From: Chitinophaga pinensis
GTDB taxonomy: Bacteria > Bacteroidota > Bacteroidia > Chitinophagales > Chitinophagaceae
Direction of reading: 5' to 3'
Length of the DNA stretch: 64,000 nt
NCBI RefSeq assembly: GCF_007896845.1
Contig: NZ_VOHS01000026.1
Coordinates: forward strand, 32,764 to 96,763
In this document: positions 8,801 to 17,486 of the stretch, piece by piece
Numbering within the stretch: position 1 is the stretch's first letter
Layout of the letters: every line of letters starts with the position of its first letter
Position numbers and translations under genes: made by a program
Notes under the pieces: model-generated
The model's database searches: none
Told to the model about the DNA's origin: nothing
The model's input: only the letters and a program-made list of their open reading frames with translations

Positions 8801-9948
8801 GCTGATTGCATTATCTTCTTCCAGAGTGCGTCGATAGGAGTCAGTACATAGCTGCGTTGTGTGTTGTTGCTGATCCACTCACAGCGGCTATTGATGCTGC
8901 GTAGTCTGTCTTTGATCTGTGCACGGGTGGCTGCAGGTGTATCCGGATTGTCCCATTGCTGCTGCAATTGTTCCACTTCCCGGTACAGGGCTTCGGCATC
9001 TGGTGTGCCGCTGTTGTTGGCGCGTGGGTGTTCCTGTGGATGCTGTTCACCTTTCGCAATTATGGCATTTACGATACCTGCGATGATCTCAATCTGTTCT
9101 TCCGTATCCCAGATATAGCGCAGTATCCACAGATCAGAGAGAATAGCTTTATCTCTTCTGCAAAGCAGGGCACTGGCGGCTATCAATCGTTGCAGTTTTA
9201 CAGCGCGTCTGTCAGATATCTGTATACCTGCATTTCTGAGTTGCTGTATCAGGGAGATATATTCGGTCCTTATACTACTGAGATCTATGGTGGTATTCAG
9301 CTGCTGTAATGCACGAAGTTCTTCAGCGGCTATTCCTTCACGTTTATTATCTGTTTGCTGTTCCAGTCCCCATCCGGCCTGCAGTACACTATCCAGCATC
9401 ACCGGATCAACGTTACTACAGCGTACTCTTATCAGGAACCTGTCGAACAGTGCCTGCAGTGCCTCATCTTCCGGGAGGTGGTTGCTTGCACCGATGAAGG
9501 TCAGGGCAGGTAGCTGACGGGTTTCTTTTCCTCTACGGAATATTTTTTCATTCAACGCCATGAGCAGGCTGTTTAGAATGGCGCTGTTGGCATTTAGTAA
9601 TTCATCCAGAAATACCAATGAAGCTTCCGGCAGCATACCGTCTGTATTGGTGACAAGGTCGCCGTCACGCAATTTACGGATGTCGAATGGTCCGAATAGT
9701 TCATTGGGCTCGGTAAAGCGGGTCAGCAGGTATTCAAATGTTTTCAGGTCCAGCTGGCGTGCGAGTTCGCGTACCAGAGCACTTTTGGCGGTACCCGGGG
9801 GACCGAACAGAAAAAGGTTTTCTCTTCCTGCCAGACAAATTCCCATCAGGTCAATAATGTCATCTTTTCCTACGAATGTGTCTTTCATGCGTTGAAGTAC
9901 ATCATTCAGCTTGTCTATCAGTGGTGATTCAACGGTTAATGGTTCCAT
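8797..9948 (-). CDS. MoxR-family AAA+ ATPase
   Basis: About 383 aa from the ATG of MEPLTVESPL. The start lies 7 bases after the previous stop; a frame to 9975 would overlap it. The Walker A motif GPPGTAKS is near residue 50, Walker B LVFLDELLNAN near residue 108, and the sensor/arginine-finger region FDRFLIRVR near residue 180, all typical of MoxR ATPases. After the lid come about 100 C-terminal residues with a coiled-coil-like stretch (YREVEQLQQQWDNPDTPAATR). MoxR proteins act as chaperone-like ATPases that activate vWA-domain partners, and the partner gene is two positions downstream. This is the energy-consuming core of the operon. Confidence 0.9.
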   Translation of the reverse strand: MEPLTVESPLIDKLNDVLQRMKDTFVGKDDIIDLMGICLAGRENLFLFGPPGTAKSALVRELARQLDLKTFEYLLTRFTEPNELFGPFDIRKLRDGDLVTNTDGMLPEASLVFLDELLNANSAILNSLLMALNEKIFRRGKETRQLPALTFIGASNHLPEDEALQALFDRFLIRVRCSNVDPVMLDSVLQAGWGLEQQTDNKREGIAAEELRALQQLNTTIDLSSIRTEYISLIQQLRNAGIQISDRRAVKLQRLIAASALLCRRDKAILSDLWILRYIWDTEEQIEIIAGIVNAIIAKGEQHPQEHPRANNSGTPDAEALYREVEQLQQQWDNPDTPAATRAQIKDRLRSINSRCEWISNNTQRSYVLTPIDALWKKIMQSA

Positions 9949-9955
9949 ATTGTTG

Positions 9956-10737
9956 TTATGAAGCAGTAAGATCAATTTTAAATTGTGGCCAGAATTGTAC
10001 GGCGTACATACCGAGGGCTTCTTCTACCATTGGGAGGCATGCCGGATGCCGGCATTTCTCATAGTCTTTTGCCAGGATGATCCGGTCGATGTAGGTGCGT
10101 TTCAGAGAGGGATGTTCCAATATGGGAGACAATCCTTCTGCCGGGACTTCCGGAATGGCGGCGGCCGATAAAGGCCATTGTGCGGCCAGTGCGGTAAGTG
10201 TTGTTACCAGAGGATCTTCCGGAGAAATACCTTTTGCCAGCAAGAATATGTCCGGGAGGTATCGCAGACAAAGATCTGCGGAATAGCTTGCCGCAGGAGT
10301 CTGTTGGTCATCGAAAGGGGGCAGGTAACGCGTTAACGCTGTTGCTTCCAGATGTCGTAGCAGCAGGAACTGGATGGTCCGGTACAGATAAGCTGCCGCC
10401 CAGAGTGCTGCTTTTTCATCATATGGGGGCGCCTGTCCCGGCATTTCGTTGATATCGTCGGTATAGTATTGCTGCAGGTGTACCTTTGCCAGACGTATTT
10501 CTTCCTCGTCAAAATCCTGCAGTGCATGAGCAACCCTTACTTCTCCCTTATTAATCAGTGATGATATAAATTCACTTAGTGTCATGGTATTAATGTGTTG
10601 GCGCAGACGTACCCGCCATGGTGTTAGCCATTGCTGAAAACCGGTAATAGTCCTGGGATGATGTAAATGCGCAGGAGGCGGTCCTCCAGATGCCAACCTG
10701 TCCCCGGGGTGGTCAACAAGAACAATAATTCTCTCAC
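9956..10737 (-). pseudogene. First gene of the MoxR-vWA-bpX operon, accessory helical protein (one apparent frameshift)
   Basis: The body is mainly helical, with LSEFISSLINKGEVRVAHAL followed by an all-helical domain ending in DYEKCRHPACLPMVEEAL. The simple reading starts at the ATG of MTLSEF (10585). However, the frame is open upstream and contains protein-like QQWLTPWRVRLRQH. A second frame beginning at GTG 10737 reads VRELLFLLTTPGTGWHLEDR and would join it if one base is restored near 10645-10655. A good promoter lies about 19 bases before this GTG. I therefore place the true start there and expect a product of about 260 aa. It has no enzyme motif. Its position as operon leader suggests a dedicated accessory domain of the ternary system. 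Confidence 0.55.
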
Positions 10738-10755
10738 ATACGATTAACTGCAAGT

Positions 10756-10786
10756 CCAAGATACGACTTATAGAATTATATACAAA
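10756..10786 (-). promoter_or_regulatory. Bacteroidota-type promoter of the MoxR-vWA-bpX operon
   Basis: On the minus strand, TTTG at 10786-10783, a spacer of 19 bases, then TATCTTGG at 10763-10756. The last element matches TAnnTTTG at 7 of 8 positions. It sits directly upstream of the proposed GTG start at 10737. The only genes read from it are those of the operon. Confidence 0.5.
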
Positions 10787-10915
10787 TATATTGATATATG
10801 GATGGTTTATAGTGAGGGGCCAACGACAATCTTCCTGAAAAAAGACTTAAAAATGATGACTGGATTGTTATTTGTGATATCTATTTTTAATTTAGGGAAT
10901 TAAATTAAAGAGATC

Positions 10916-11683
10916 ATGTACAAGAAAACGTTAACAACGGCAGCTGCTGTTGTGCTCTCAGCCACGTTATTTGCGCAGTCAAAGCCTGAAGACACGGAAG
11001 TATGGGAACCGGTTCCAACAGTTGTTACACCCGGTAAAACAGCCGCAGATGCGCCATCAGATGCGATCGTATTATTTGACGGTAAGAGTCTGGACCAGTG
11101 GGTATCTGTAAGTAACCCGGAGCAGCCTGCGAAGTGGAAAGTAGCAGGAGGCATCTTCACTGTAGATAAAACGACTGGTAACATCCAGACAAAAAGATCC
11201 TTCACTAACTATCAGTTACATGTTGAATGGCGTGTACCTAAAAATATAACCGGTACCGGGCAGGGCAGGGGTAACAGCGGTCTGTTCCTCGCGTCTACAG
11301 GTGCAGGTGATGATGGTTATGAATTACAGATCCTTGACAACTTCAACAACAAAACATATGTAAATGGTCAGGCGGGTAGTATTTATAAGCAAACCGCTCC
11401 GCTGGTGAATCCTAACCGCAAGCCAGGCGAGTGGCAGACGTATGATATTATCTGGACGGCTCCCCGTTTCAACAGCGATGGTTCATTGCAGTCACCTGCC
11501 CGTGTAACCATATTCTTTAACGGTGTGCTGGTACAGAACAATACCGAGCTGCACGGACCAACCAAATACATCGGTAAAGCTTCTTATGACAAGGCACATG
11601 GCGCCTGCCCGATCAAATTGCAGTCCCATGGCGATAAGAGTGAGCCGTTGAGCTTCAGAAATATCTGGATCAGAGAATTATAG
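10916..11683 (+). CDS. Secreted DUF1080 (3-keto-disaccharide hydrolase-like) protein
   Basis: 255 aa. Residues 1-20 form a signal peptide (KKTLTTAAAVVLSATLFAQS). From residue about 45 the sequence shows the DUF1080 jelly-roll: IVLFDGKSLDQWVS, then RGNSGLFL and DGYELQILDN near residue 125, and GEWQTYDIIWTAPRF near 165. This fold is shared with concanavalin-like glycosidases, and some members act on 3-keto-glucosides. The substrate here is unknown. A terminator follows at 11721, so it is a single-gene unit. The start is the ATG at 10916, giving a full signal peptide. Confidence 0.9.
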   Translation: MYKKTLTTAAAVVLSATLFAQSKPEDTEVWEPVPTVVTPGKTAADAPSDAIVLFDGKSLDQWVSVSNPEQPAKWKVAGGIFTVDKTTGNIQTKRSFTNYQLHVEWRVPKNITGTGQGRGNSGLFLASTGAGDDGYELQILDNFNNKTYVNGQAGSIYKQTAPLVNPNRKPGEWQTYDIIWTAPRFNSDGSLQSPARVTIFFNGVLVQNNTELHGPTKYIGKASYDKAHGACPIKLQSHGDKSEPLSFRNIWIREL

Positions 11684-11720
11684 TCTGTTACAGACAGCCG
11701 CGATCGATATTGCAGCAGTA

Positions 11721-11757
11721 AATCGCTTTCGCCTGCCGGCGGAAGCGATTTTTTATT
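11721..11757 (+). terminator. Terminator after the DUF1080 gene
   Basis: Stem 11721-11733 / 11738-11750 (AATCGCTTTCGCC with TGCC loop, one G-U pair) followed by TTTTTTATTT. Confidence 0.8.
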
Positions 11758-11828
11758 TCACCCCTCTCTTTTACAGCTTCCCCCTTATTTTTTTATACAT
11801 TTAGCGCAGGTGTTGTTCATTTGCATCT

Positions 11829-12854
11829 ATGACTGAGCCAATGGGAAGAATGTTATATATCTATAGCTCCCTGTTTATTGCCATCGCACTGAATATTGCC
11901 CGTCTGCTTGCGCTGAAGGAAGACAGTGTAATGGCGAGATACATGCATTTCAACATGGGGGAATGGTTATTTCAGACCGGCGTGAGCTTCCTGTTTTGTC
12001 TGTTGGTATTCCTGCTGGCGCAACATCATTTTCAGGGTCCCTTCCGCAGGTGGAAATGGATCCGGGAAGGGCGGACCGCTTTATTACTCCTGCTGTTATT
12101 TTTCTTTTTTACGACGGTCAGTATTGGTGTACAGCGCCGTTTCTTTGGACAGGGGTTACTGCCGGGGAATGGTATCGGCATAAAGTTTATGCTCATACTT
12201 ATACTGGCAGGCATTGAATTGAAAATTGTGAATATTCTGCGTATGGCGAGGTCCAGTGAACTGGAAAATGTGCGTCTGCGTAATGCGCATCTCAAAACAG
12301 CACTTGAACTGCTGAAGGGACAGTTGCAGCCGCATTTCTTTTTTAATGCGCTGAGTAGTCTGTCTGGTGTTGTCAGGGAAGATCCGACAAAGGCACAATA
12401 TTACATCAACCAGCTATCCAAAGTATTCCGTTATTCGTTGCAGCGTGAAGATAATCATCTGGTGTCTTTGAAAGAAGAGCTGGAGGCTGTACGTGCTTAT
12501 GCGGCCTTGTTGAAAATGCGTCATGAAGCGGGCTTTGAATTGCTTATTGATATACCGGAGGCACTGTTGACAGAGAAGCTCCCACACATGTCTCTTCAAC
12601 CCCTGATGGAAAATGCGCTGAAGCACAATGTTGTTACGGTGTCCAGCCCTTTACTTGTCAGTGTTACTGCTGAAAGGAATGGGGATAGATGGTGTCTGTT
12701 AGTCCGGAATAATCTACAGCCTTTATCATTTTATCCGCCGGGTACTGGTATCGGATTATCTAATCTGAATGAGCGTTATCGCATATTGCTGGAGCAGGAG
12801 ATCAGTATCAGCAAAACAGCAGCAGATTTTATTGTAAAACTACCATTGAAATAA
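11829..12854 (+). CDS. LytS-type sensor histidine kinase
   Basis: 341 aa. There are four membrane segments in residues 10-135, then a His_kinase domain of the LytS/YehU type. The phosphoacceptor His169 lies in QLQPHFFFNAL, and the ATP-binding N box is PLMENALKHN near residue 260. The G box is GTGIGLSNLNERY near 310. It has no periplasmic sensor domain, so the membrane block itself is likely the sensor. The stop is one base before the LytTR response regulator gene, so the two are co-transcribed and form a two-component pair. Confidence 0.93.
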   Translation: MTEPMGRMLYIYSSLFIAIALNIARLLALKEDSVMARYMHFNMGEWLFQTGVSFLFCLLVFLLAQHHFQGPFRRWKWIREGRTALLLLLLFFFFTTVSIGVQRRFFGQGLLPGNGIGIKFMLILILAGIELKIVNILRMARSSELENVRLRNAHLKTALELLKGQLQPHFFFNALSSLSGVVREDPTKAQYYINQLSKVFRYSLQREDNHLVSLKEELEAVRAYAALLKMRHEAGFELLIDIPEALLTEKLPHMSLQPLMENALKHNVVTVSSPLLVSVTAERNGDRWCLLVRNNLQPLSFYPPGTGIGLSNLNERYRILLEQEISISKTAADFIVKLPLK

Positions 12855-12855
12855 T

Positions 12856-13632
12856 ATGTCTTTACGTGTCGCGATCATAGAAGATGAACCAGCCACCGCC
12901 CGTAACCTGCGCTATATGATACAGGATGTGGCGCCTGACAGTGAGGTACTGGCAATACTGAGTGGTGTGGGAGAAGCGGTAAACTGGCTGCAGCAACATA
13001 TGCAGCGATGTGACCTGTTGTTTATGGATATCCGTCTTGGAGATGGACTTTCTTTTGATATTTTCACGAAGATAGATGTCTCTTTGCCGGTGATCTTTAT
13101 TACGGCATATGATGATTATGCACTGCAGGCATTTAAGGCCAATGGTATTGATTATATTCTGAAACCGGTGGATGAGGAGGATCTGAAGAACGCTATTGCG
13201 AAATTCAAACGTTTACATCAACCGTTTGCAGATACTGCGGGATACGAGGCGCTGCTGAAGATGGCAGCGGGTATGAGAGAGGGGCCTGTTAGTTACAAAC
13301 AATCTTTTCTCGTGCATAGCCGTGATAAACTACTGCCCTTATCTGCCGGCAATATTGCATGGTTTTATACCGCCAATGAACTGGTGTATGCGGGGACAGT
13401 TGATAAGCGGGAATTTATCATTGATTTTACGCTTGAACAGTTGCAACAACAGTTGGATCCTGCGATCTTCTTCCGGGCTAACAGACAGTTTATAGTACAG
13501 CGATCAGCCATACAGGAAGTAGATTTTTATTTTAATGGGCGTTTGTTATTGAAGGTGAATCCACCTGCAAGAGAGCAGATACTGATCAGTAAAGCGAGGG
13601 GAGGAGAGTTTAAGCATTGGATGAATGTGTAA
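12856..13632 (+). CDS. LytTR-type response regulator
   Basis: 258 aa. The receiver domain covers residues 1-120, with acidic pocket EDE at 9-11, phosphoacceptor Asp58 in LLFMDIRLGDG, conserved Thr in FITAYDD and Lys in YILKPVD. A LytTR DNA-binding domain covers about 150-255 (SFLVHSRDKLLPL ... FFRANRQFIVQRSAI). It is the cognate partner of the preceding kinase. The target genes are not visible; LytTR regulators in this phylum often control membrane or surface genes. Confidence 0.93.
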   Translation: MSLRVAIIEDEPATARNLRYMIQDVAPDSEVLAILSGVGEAVNWLQQHMQRCDLLFMDIRLGDGLSFDIFTKIDVSLPVIFITAYDDYALQAFKANGIDYILKPVDEEDLKNAIAKFKRLHQPFADTAGYEALLKMAAGMREGPVSYKQSFLVHSRDKLLPLSAGNIAWFYTANELVYAGTVDKREFIIDFTLEQLQQQLDPAIFFRANRQFIVQRSAIQEVDFYFNGRLLLKVNPPAREQILISKARGGEFKHWMNV

Positions 13633-13817
13633 GAGAGCGTCCGGGGATTCTAAATGAATTTTGAATTGAGTGATAACCGGACTGTAAGAGAAGCGTATTT
13701 TTTTGTCAGATTTCTCTTTCTGCATTGATTATCAGGAGAAAGTTTTATCACAATTGTCATGAGAACAATAGAATTGTAAAATCTCCGTTTATATTATGAT
13801 TTAAAATTATATTATTA

Positions 13818-13825
13818 TAGATTTG
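13818..13825 (+). promoter_or_regulatory. Probable -7 element of the lipoprotein gene at 13909
   Basis: TAGATTTG matches the Bacteroidota TAnnTTTG element and precedes a purine-rich leader of about 80 bases. No convincing -33 TTTG lies at 19-21 bases, so confidence is moderate. The rest of 13633-13908 is AT-rich and shows no open frame. Confidence 0.4.
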
Positions 13826-13908
13826 TGAGACAAGGAAACTGTACTTAGCCTACGTGTGAATGTAAAGAAGCATCAATCATTAATATATCATCAACATTAA
13901 ATTCCAAA

Positions 13909-14688
13909 ATGTCGCAATCTATGAAAAGACAAAACCTCTCTTTCGCAAAGGGAAGATCTACACTGTTGTTCCTGTTGGTAGCTGCCGGTATTGCTGTTGG
14001 CGTAACTTCCTGTTCTAAAAAGGACGATGACAAAAACACTCCGGGCGTAACCAGCGAAAATGCGGCTGTAATGGTAACTCAGTCTGTGACTGCACAGGGT
14101 GGTCTGACCGATCAGATCTCTTCTGCAACCATGGCTGTGGCTAATCTCGAAGCAAGAAAAGCATCTGGTGGTAAACTGAGCGACTTTTGTGGTAAGTCTG
14201 AAAAAGATTCTCTTAAACTTGCTGGTGATGGCCAGAACTTCAGCTTTGACTATGCACTGTACTGGACATATGGCCTGACTTGTCAGCAGACTATCCCTTC
14301 ACAGTTTGACTTCTCTTACTCCGGCCGTGTTGCACTGGCAATGGAAAAATTTGCTACATCCAGCAAATTCTCTTCAGTATATACACTGAGAGGTCTGGGT
14401 GCAAACAGCGCAAACTGGGAGATCAGCCAGAAATATGACGCTACAGGCGACCTGACTTCTAAAACTGCTGAAATTCCTTCTTACTCCAGCGAAATTCACT
14501 ACGAATCAACTAACATTAAAGTGAATAAAACAACACAGGAAATCGTTTCCGGTAGTGCTGCTGTAAAGATCACAGGTAAGGACAGCAAAGGTAATGCGTT
14601 CAGCTATCAGGGTATTATCACTTTCAAAGGTGGAAGAAAAGGTACATTCGTTGTGAACGGCGGTGGTACTTTCGACCTGCAATGGTAA
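13909..14688 (+). CDS. Putative lipoprotein of unknown function
   Basis: 259 aa. The N-terminus has basic residues, a hydrophobic stretch and the lipobox GVTSC near residue 35, followed by SKKDDDK. This acidic stretch after the lipid-anchored Cys resembles the lipoprotein export signal known from Bacteroidota surface lipoproteins. The mature part is polar with beta-strand pattern (FSYSGRVALAMEKFATSS, INFKGGRKGTFVVNGGGTF-like end), suggesting a beta-sandwich. No family was recognised. The ATG at 13921 (MKRQNLS) is an equally good start. Confidence 0.75.
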   Translation: MSQSMKRQNLSFAKGRSTLLFLLVAAGIAVGVTSCSKKDDDKNTPGVTSENAAVMVTQSVTAQGGLTDQISSATMAVANLEARKASGGKLSDFCGKSEKDSLKLAGDGQNFSFDYALYWTYGLTCQQTIPSQFDFSYSGRVALAMEKFATSSKFSSVYTLRGLGANSANWEISQKYDATGDLTSKTAEIPSYSSEIHYESTNIKVNKTTQEIVSGSAAVKITGKDSKGNAFSYQGIITFKGGRKGTFVVNGGGTFDLQW

Positions 14689-14710
14689 TTATCTGAAAAG
14701 ATATAAAAAG

Positions 14711-14745
14711 AAAAAACCCGGTTGCTATGGCAACCGGGTTTTTTT
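14711..14745. terminator. Bidirectional terminator between two lipoprotein genes
   Basis: Stem AAAAAACCCGGTTGC (14711-14725), loop TATG, and GCAACCGGGTTTTTT (14730-14744). A runs on the left and T runs on the right serve the converging genes at 13909 and 15476. Confidence 0.9.
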
Positions 14746-14771
14746 ATGCAGGTGTGTATGATCCTGATGTA

Positions 14772-15476
14772 CTAGTTATTAGCCATTACATTTAATGCAA
14801 ATGGTTGTTCCAGTACTGGTGTTGGCGTCAGTAATCCCTGTGCAACAACTGTATAAATTTTACCAGCTTCCAATACAATACCTGTGCGGCTGATGGCAGT
14901 CTCTCCGCTGCTTGCATTATTAAGTTTCAGTGTGTAGGTTCCTGCTGCCATTTCTTTGAATTCGGTAGCCGTTTTGTAGCCTGTACCGGTGAACAGCAGG
15001 CTGTCATTTACGAGAAAGTTAACGGGAGGTGCATCGCTGCCTGCGTGTACAAAACGAATTTTCGCTTTACCACTTGCAGGTGCCCCGAGATTGTCTTCTG
15101 CAAGGATACCTACAGTAGCATTACCATCTGTTTCACCAGTAGCAAACAATGAATAACTACCACCTTTAAACTTAACAGGTGCAGACAATACCGTGTTGCC
15201 GGTAGCGGTAGATTTAAAATCAAAGGTTGCATCGCCATCCTTTACATTCAGATAACCGGTAGATTCGCCATAGCCGATAGCGGAAGCAGTGATCTTGCTG
15301 GATCCGTTGTATACATCTACAGATCCTGCATCAGGTAAAACGTTTACAATTTTGACAGTTGCATCCGGGTCAACAGTGGAATCATCATCGTCTTTGCTGC
15401 ATGATGAGAAAGCAATTAATCCTGTCAGGGCTAACATGGTTAACAGACCCTTGCTGGCATAATTCAGAGGTGTCAT
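14772..15476 (-). CDS. DUF4397-domain lipoprotein
   Basis: 234 aa. Lipobox FSSC near residue 26, followed by SKDDDDS, an acidic surface-export-type tail. From residue 38 on it has the DUF4397 pattern: VKIVNVLPDAGSVDVYNGSS and, in the second half, KIRFVHAGSDAPPVNFLVND, each starting a beta-sandwich repeat with a xVNxLPDA/xVHAGSDAP signature. DUF4397 proteins are envelope proteins of unknown role. It converges on the lipoprotein gene at 13909 and shares its terminator. The DDDD after the Cys makes outer-face exposure likely. Confidence 0.88.
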   Translation of the reverse strand: MTPLNYASKGLLTMLALTGLIAFSSCSKDDDDSTVDPDATVKIVNVLPDAGSVDVYNGSSKITASAIGYGESTGYLNVKDGDATFDFKSTATGNTVLSAPVKFKGGSYSLFATGETDGNATVGILAEDNLGAPASGKAKIRFVHAGSDAPPVNFLVNDSLLFTGTGYKTATEFKEMAAGTYTLKLNNASSGETAISRTGIVLEAGKIYTVVAQGLLTPTPVLEQPFALNVMANN

Positions 15477-15714
15477 AATTTTGGAGCTTTTAAAAAATGA
15501 ACAATGATTTTACTCCTCTAAAAACATAAACTGTGCCATCGGAGTTACAAGTGTGCTGTTTTACTGATATAGTCCGCTGTTTAGTGGCAATTTTACACAT
15601 CTTGTCCTGTCGTGTATGCTTTTATTCCTCAGATCATGTAAGTCTGTTTAACCACATAATTTGCGTATTTTAGCTGAAGTGTAAGCTATCCCTGTTTCTA
15701 ATATTCCATATCGT

Positions 15715-16527
15715 ATGAGCAGCACAGCAAGTGTAACACAGAAGAATAATATACACATCTGCGGTAACCGGAACGCAGCGCAAACAATCATCTTCGGCCA
15801 TGGCTTTGGATCTGACCAGACGGCGTTTGATCCTCTGGTAAAAGCTTTTGAACAGGACTATAAGATTGTTTTGTTTGATAATGTCGGTGGTGGGAAGGCT
15901 GATATCGAAGCCTTTCATCCGTCCCGTTACAGTAATATGCAGGGATATGTGACAGACCTTTCGGATATCATTAAATCTTTGCAGCTCTCTCATATTATAT
16001 ACGTGGGCCATTCTGTGAATGGTATGATCGGGCTGCTGACTGCGATTAAATACCCTGATTGTTTTGATAAACTGATTCTGCTGGGCAGTAGTCCGAGATA
16101 TTTGAACGATCCTGCAAGTGGCTACACCGGTGGGTTTGACATGGAAGCACTCAATGGTTTATACAATGCAATGAGTACAAATTATTATGCATGGGCCAGC
16201 GGATTTTCTGCGCTAGTGATGAGGAATGCTGACCGGCCTCACCTGGCTGAAGCATTTGCAGCATCCTTATCGGTGATACGTCCGGATATTGCATTGTCAG
16301 TAGCAAAGGCTATCTTCGAGATGGATCACCGCGAAGATCTTGCAAAGTGTAGCGTACCTTCCCTGATTGTACAGACCACGGATGATGTAGCTGTACCGCT
16401 GGTAGTAGGTGATTATCTTGCACAACATATACCCGGCAGCAAAAAAGTAAATGTATCCGCAACGGGACATTTCCCCCATGTGGTAGCGCCGCTGGAAGTG
16501 ATCAGCGCTATCCGTAATTTTATATGA
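15715..16527 (+). CDS. RsbQ-like alpha/beta hydrolase
   Basis: 270 aa, full length for the RsbQ/KAI2/D14 branch of alpha/beta hydrolases. The oxyanion motif is FGHGFGSDQTAF near residue 28, nucleophile Ser100 in YVGHSVNGMIG, acid in QTTDDVAVP near 222, and catalytic His in ATGHFPH near 250. In Bacillus RsbQ activates the PAS-containing phosphatase RsbP in the energy-stress pathway, using an unknown small molecule. Here the stop overlaps the start of a GAF-like gene (ATATGA), so the two are translationally coupled, analogous to RsbQ-RsbP. The coupling suggests the hydrolase product is sensed by that partner. Confidence 0.88.
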   Translation: MSSTASVTQKNNIHICGNRNAAQTIIFGHGFGSDQTAFDPLVKAFEQDYKIVLFDNVGGGKADIEAFHPSRYSNMQGYVTDLSDIIKSLQLSHIIYVGHSVNGMIGLLTAIKYPDCFDKLILLGSSPRYLNDPASGYTGGFDMEALNGLYNAMSTNYYAWASGFSALVMRNADRPHLAEAFAASLSVIRPDIALSVAKAIFEMDHREDLAKCSVPSLIVQTTDDVAVPLVVGDYLAQHIPGSKKVNVSATGHFPHVVAPLEVISAIRNFI

Positions 16528-17380
16528 CTACAACCAAACATCACACATTTTGGCAAGCTGGGAACGAAAAGCATTGACCTTTATCAGTCAGACTAGTGAA
16601 TGGGACAGACGGAGAGACATCCGTACTTTTTTATCATTTGGTATCTCGTTATTACGTGAGCTGACCGGGGCTTATATGTCCCTGCAGCTGGACTTTGAGG
16701 ATAGTTACACGGCCAGAGTAAAAGGCGCAACGCCTGTTTACCTTGATGAGCTTATTTTCAATCCCGGGCCGATACATCAGCTATTGGAAAAAGCAGGCCA
16801 TCGTCCTATCTACTGGACGCAGATTCCTGAAAAAAACGCATTTGAAGACCTTTTTGAGGCACTTTCCTCGGCTGTCATTATACCAGTCCGTGCGGGCGAA
16901 GTAAACGCCTTAATCGTGCTGGGATGGAGTGATATTCAGGCTTGTGACCCCTCCTTCCGTGAATTTATGGATACAGTACGTACCCGGATGGAGGAAGTGT
17001 GTCGTCAGGCACAGATCGAACATACTTCAGATAAGGCAATTACCCGTTATACCTCCATTCTTAATACACTCTCAGAGGCGCTTGTCTTTATCGGCGGAGA
17101 TGGTTATTCCGGTTGGGTGAACATCGCAGCTGCGCAGATATTACAACTGGAGGGGCCCGGGGAATATGCCCCTGCGGTCCTGTCAGGTGCGATGGCTGTC
17201 CTGATCCAACAGGCGCTGAATAAAAGTGAGATTGCAGGACTGGCAATGCAGGCATTTGCGTCACCGGCCAGCAGGGTGGAGAATATGATCTGGAAGATGG
17301 TGGACAGAACGCTGGAGGCAAGTTGTCTGCCGGTAGAAGGGAAGGGGAAGTTATGGAGGATAGTGTCGGTTAAGCAATAG
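16524..17380 (+). pseudogene. GAF-like sensor protein coupled to the RsbQ-like hydrolase (one apparent frameshift near its start)
   Basis: About 285 aa once one T is restored in the TTTT at 16548-16551. The protein then starts at the ATG overlapping the hydrolase stop and reads MTTTKHHTFLASWERKALTF. Otherwise translation would need the TTG at 16550. Residues 20-175 look like a GAF domain (RDIRTFLSFGISLLRELTGAYM ... AVIIPVRAGEVNALIVLGW, read in parts). Residues 180-280 look like a degenerate PAS-type domain (ILNTLSEALVFIGGDGYSGWVN). There is no kinase, phosphatase or DNA-binding domain, so it must pass its signal to another protein. It is the likely receiver of the hydrolase-derived signal. 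Confidence 0.65.
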
Positions 17381-17431
17381 TGAATCAGCAATTAAAGTGT
17401 TGTGGAAATTGGTGTAAAATGATATTGAAAT

Positions 17432-17470
17432 AAAAAAGGGATGCATCTGATGTAGACGCATCCCTTTTTT
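17432..17470. terminator. Bidirectional terminator
   Basis: Stem AAAAAAGGGATGC (17432-17444) / GCATCCCTTTTTT (17458-17470) with A and T runs at both ends, between the converging GAF-like gene and the esterase gene. Confidence 0.88.
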
Positions 17471-17486
17471 ATTTCTCAGGTTATTC

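Noticed and set aside
16297..16479. Small minus-strand ORFs inside the RsbQ-like gene
   Set aside because: Overlap a gene with full catalytic triad and have no coding signature.
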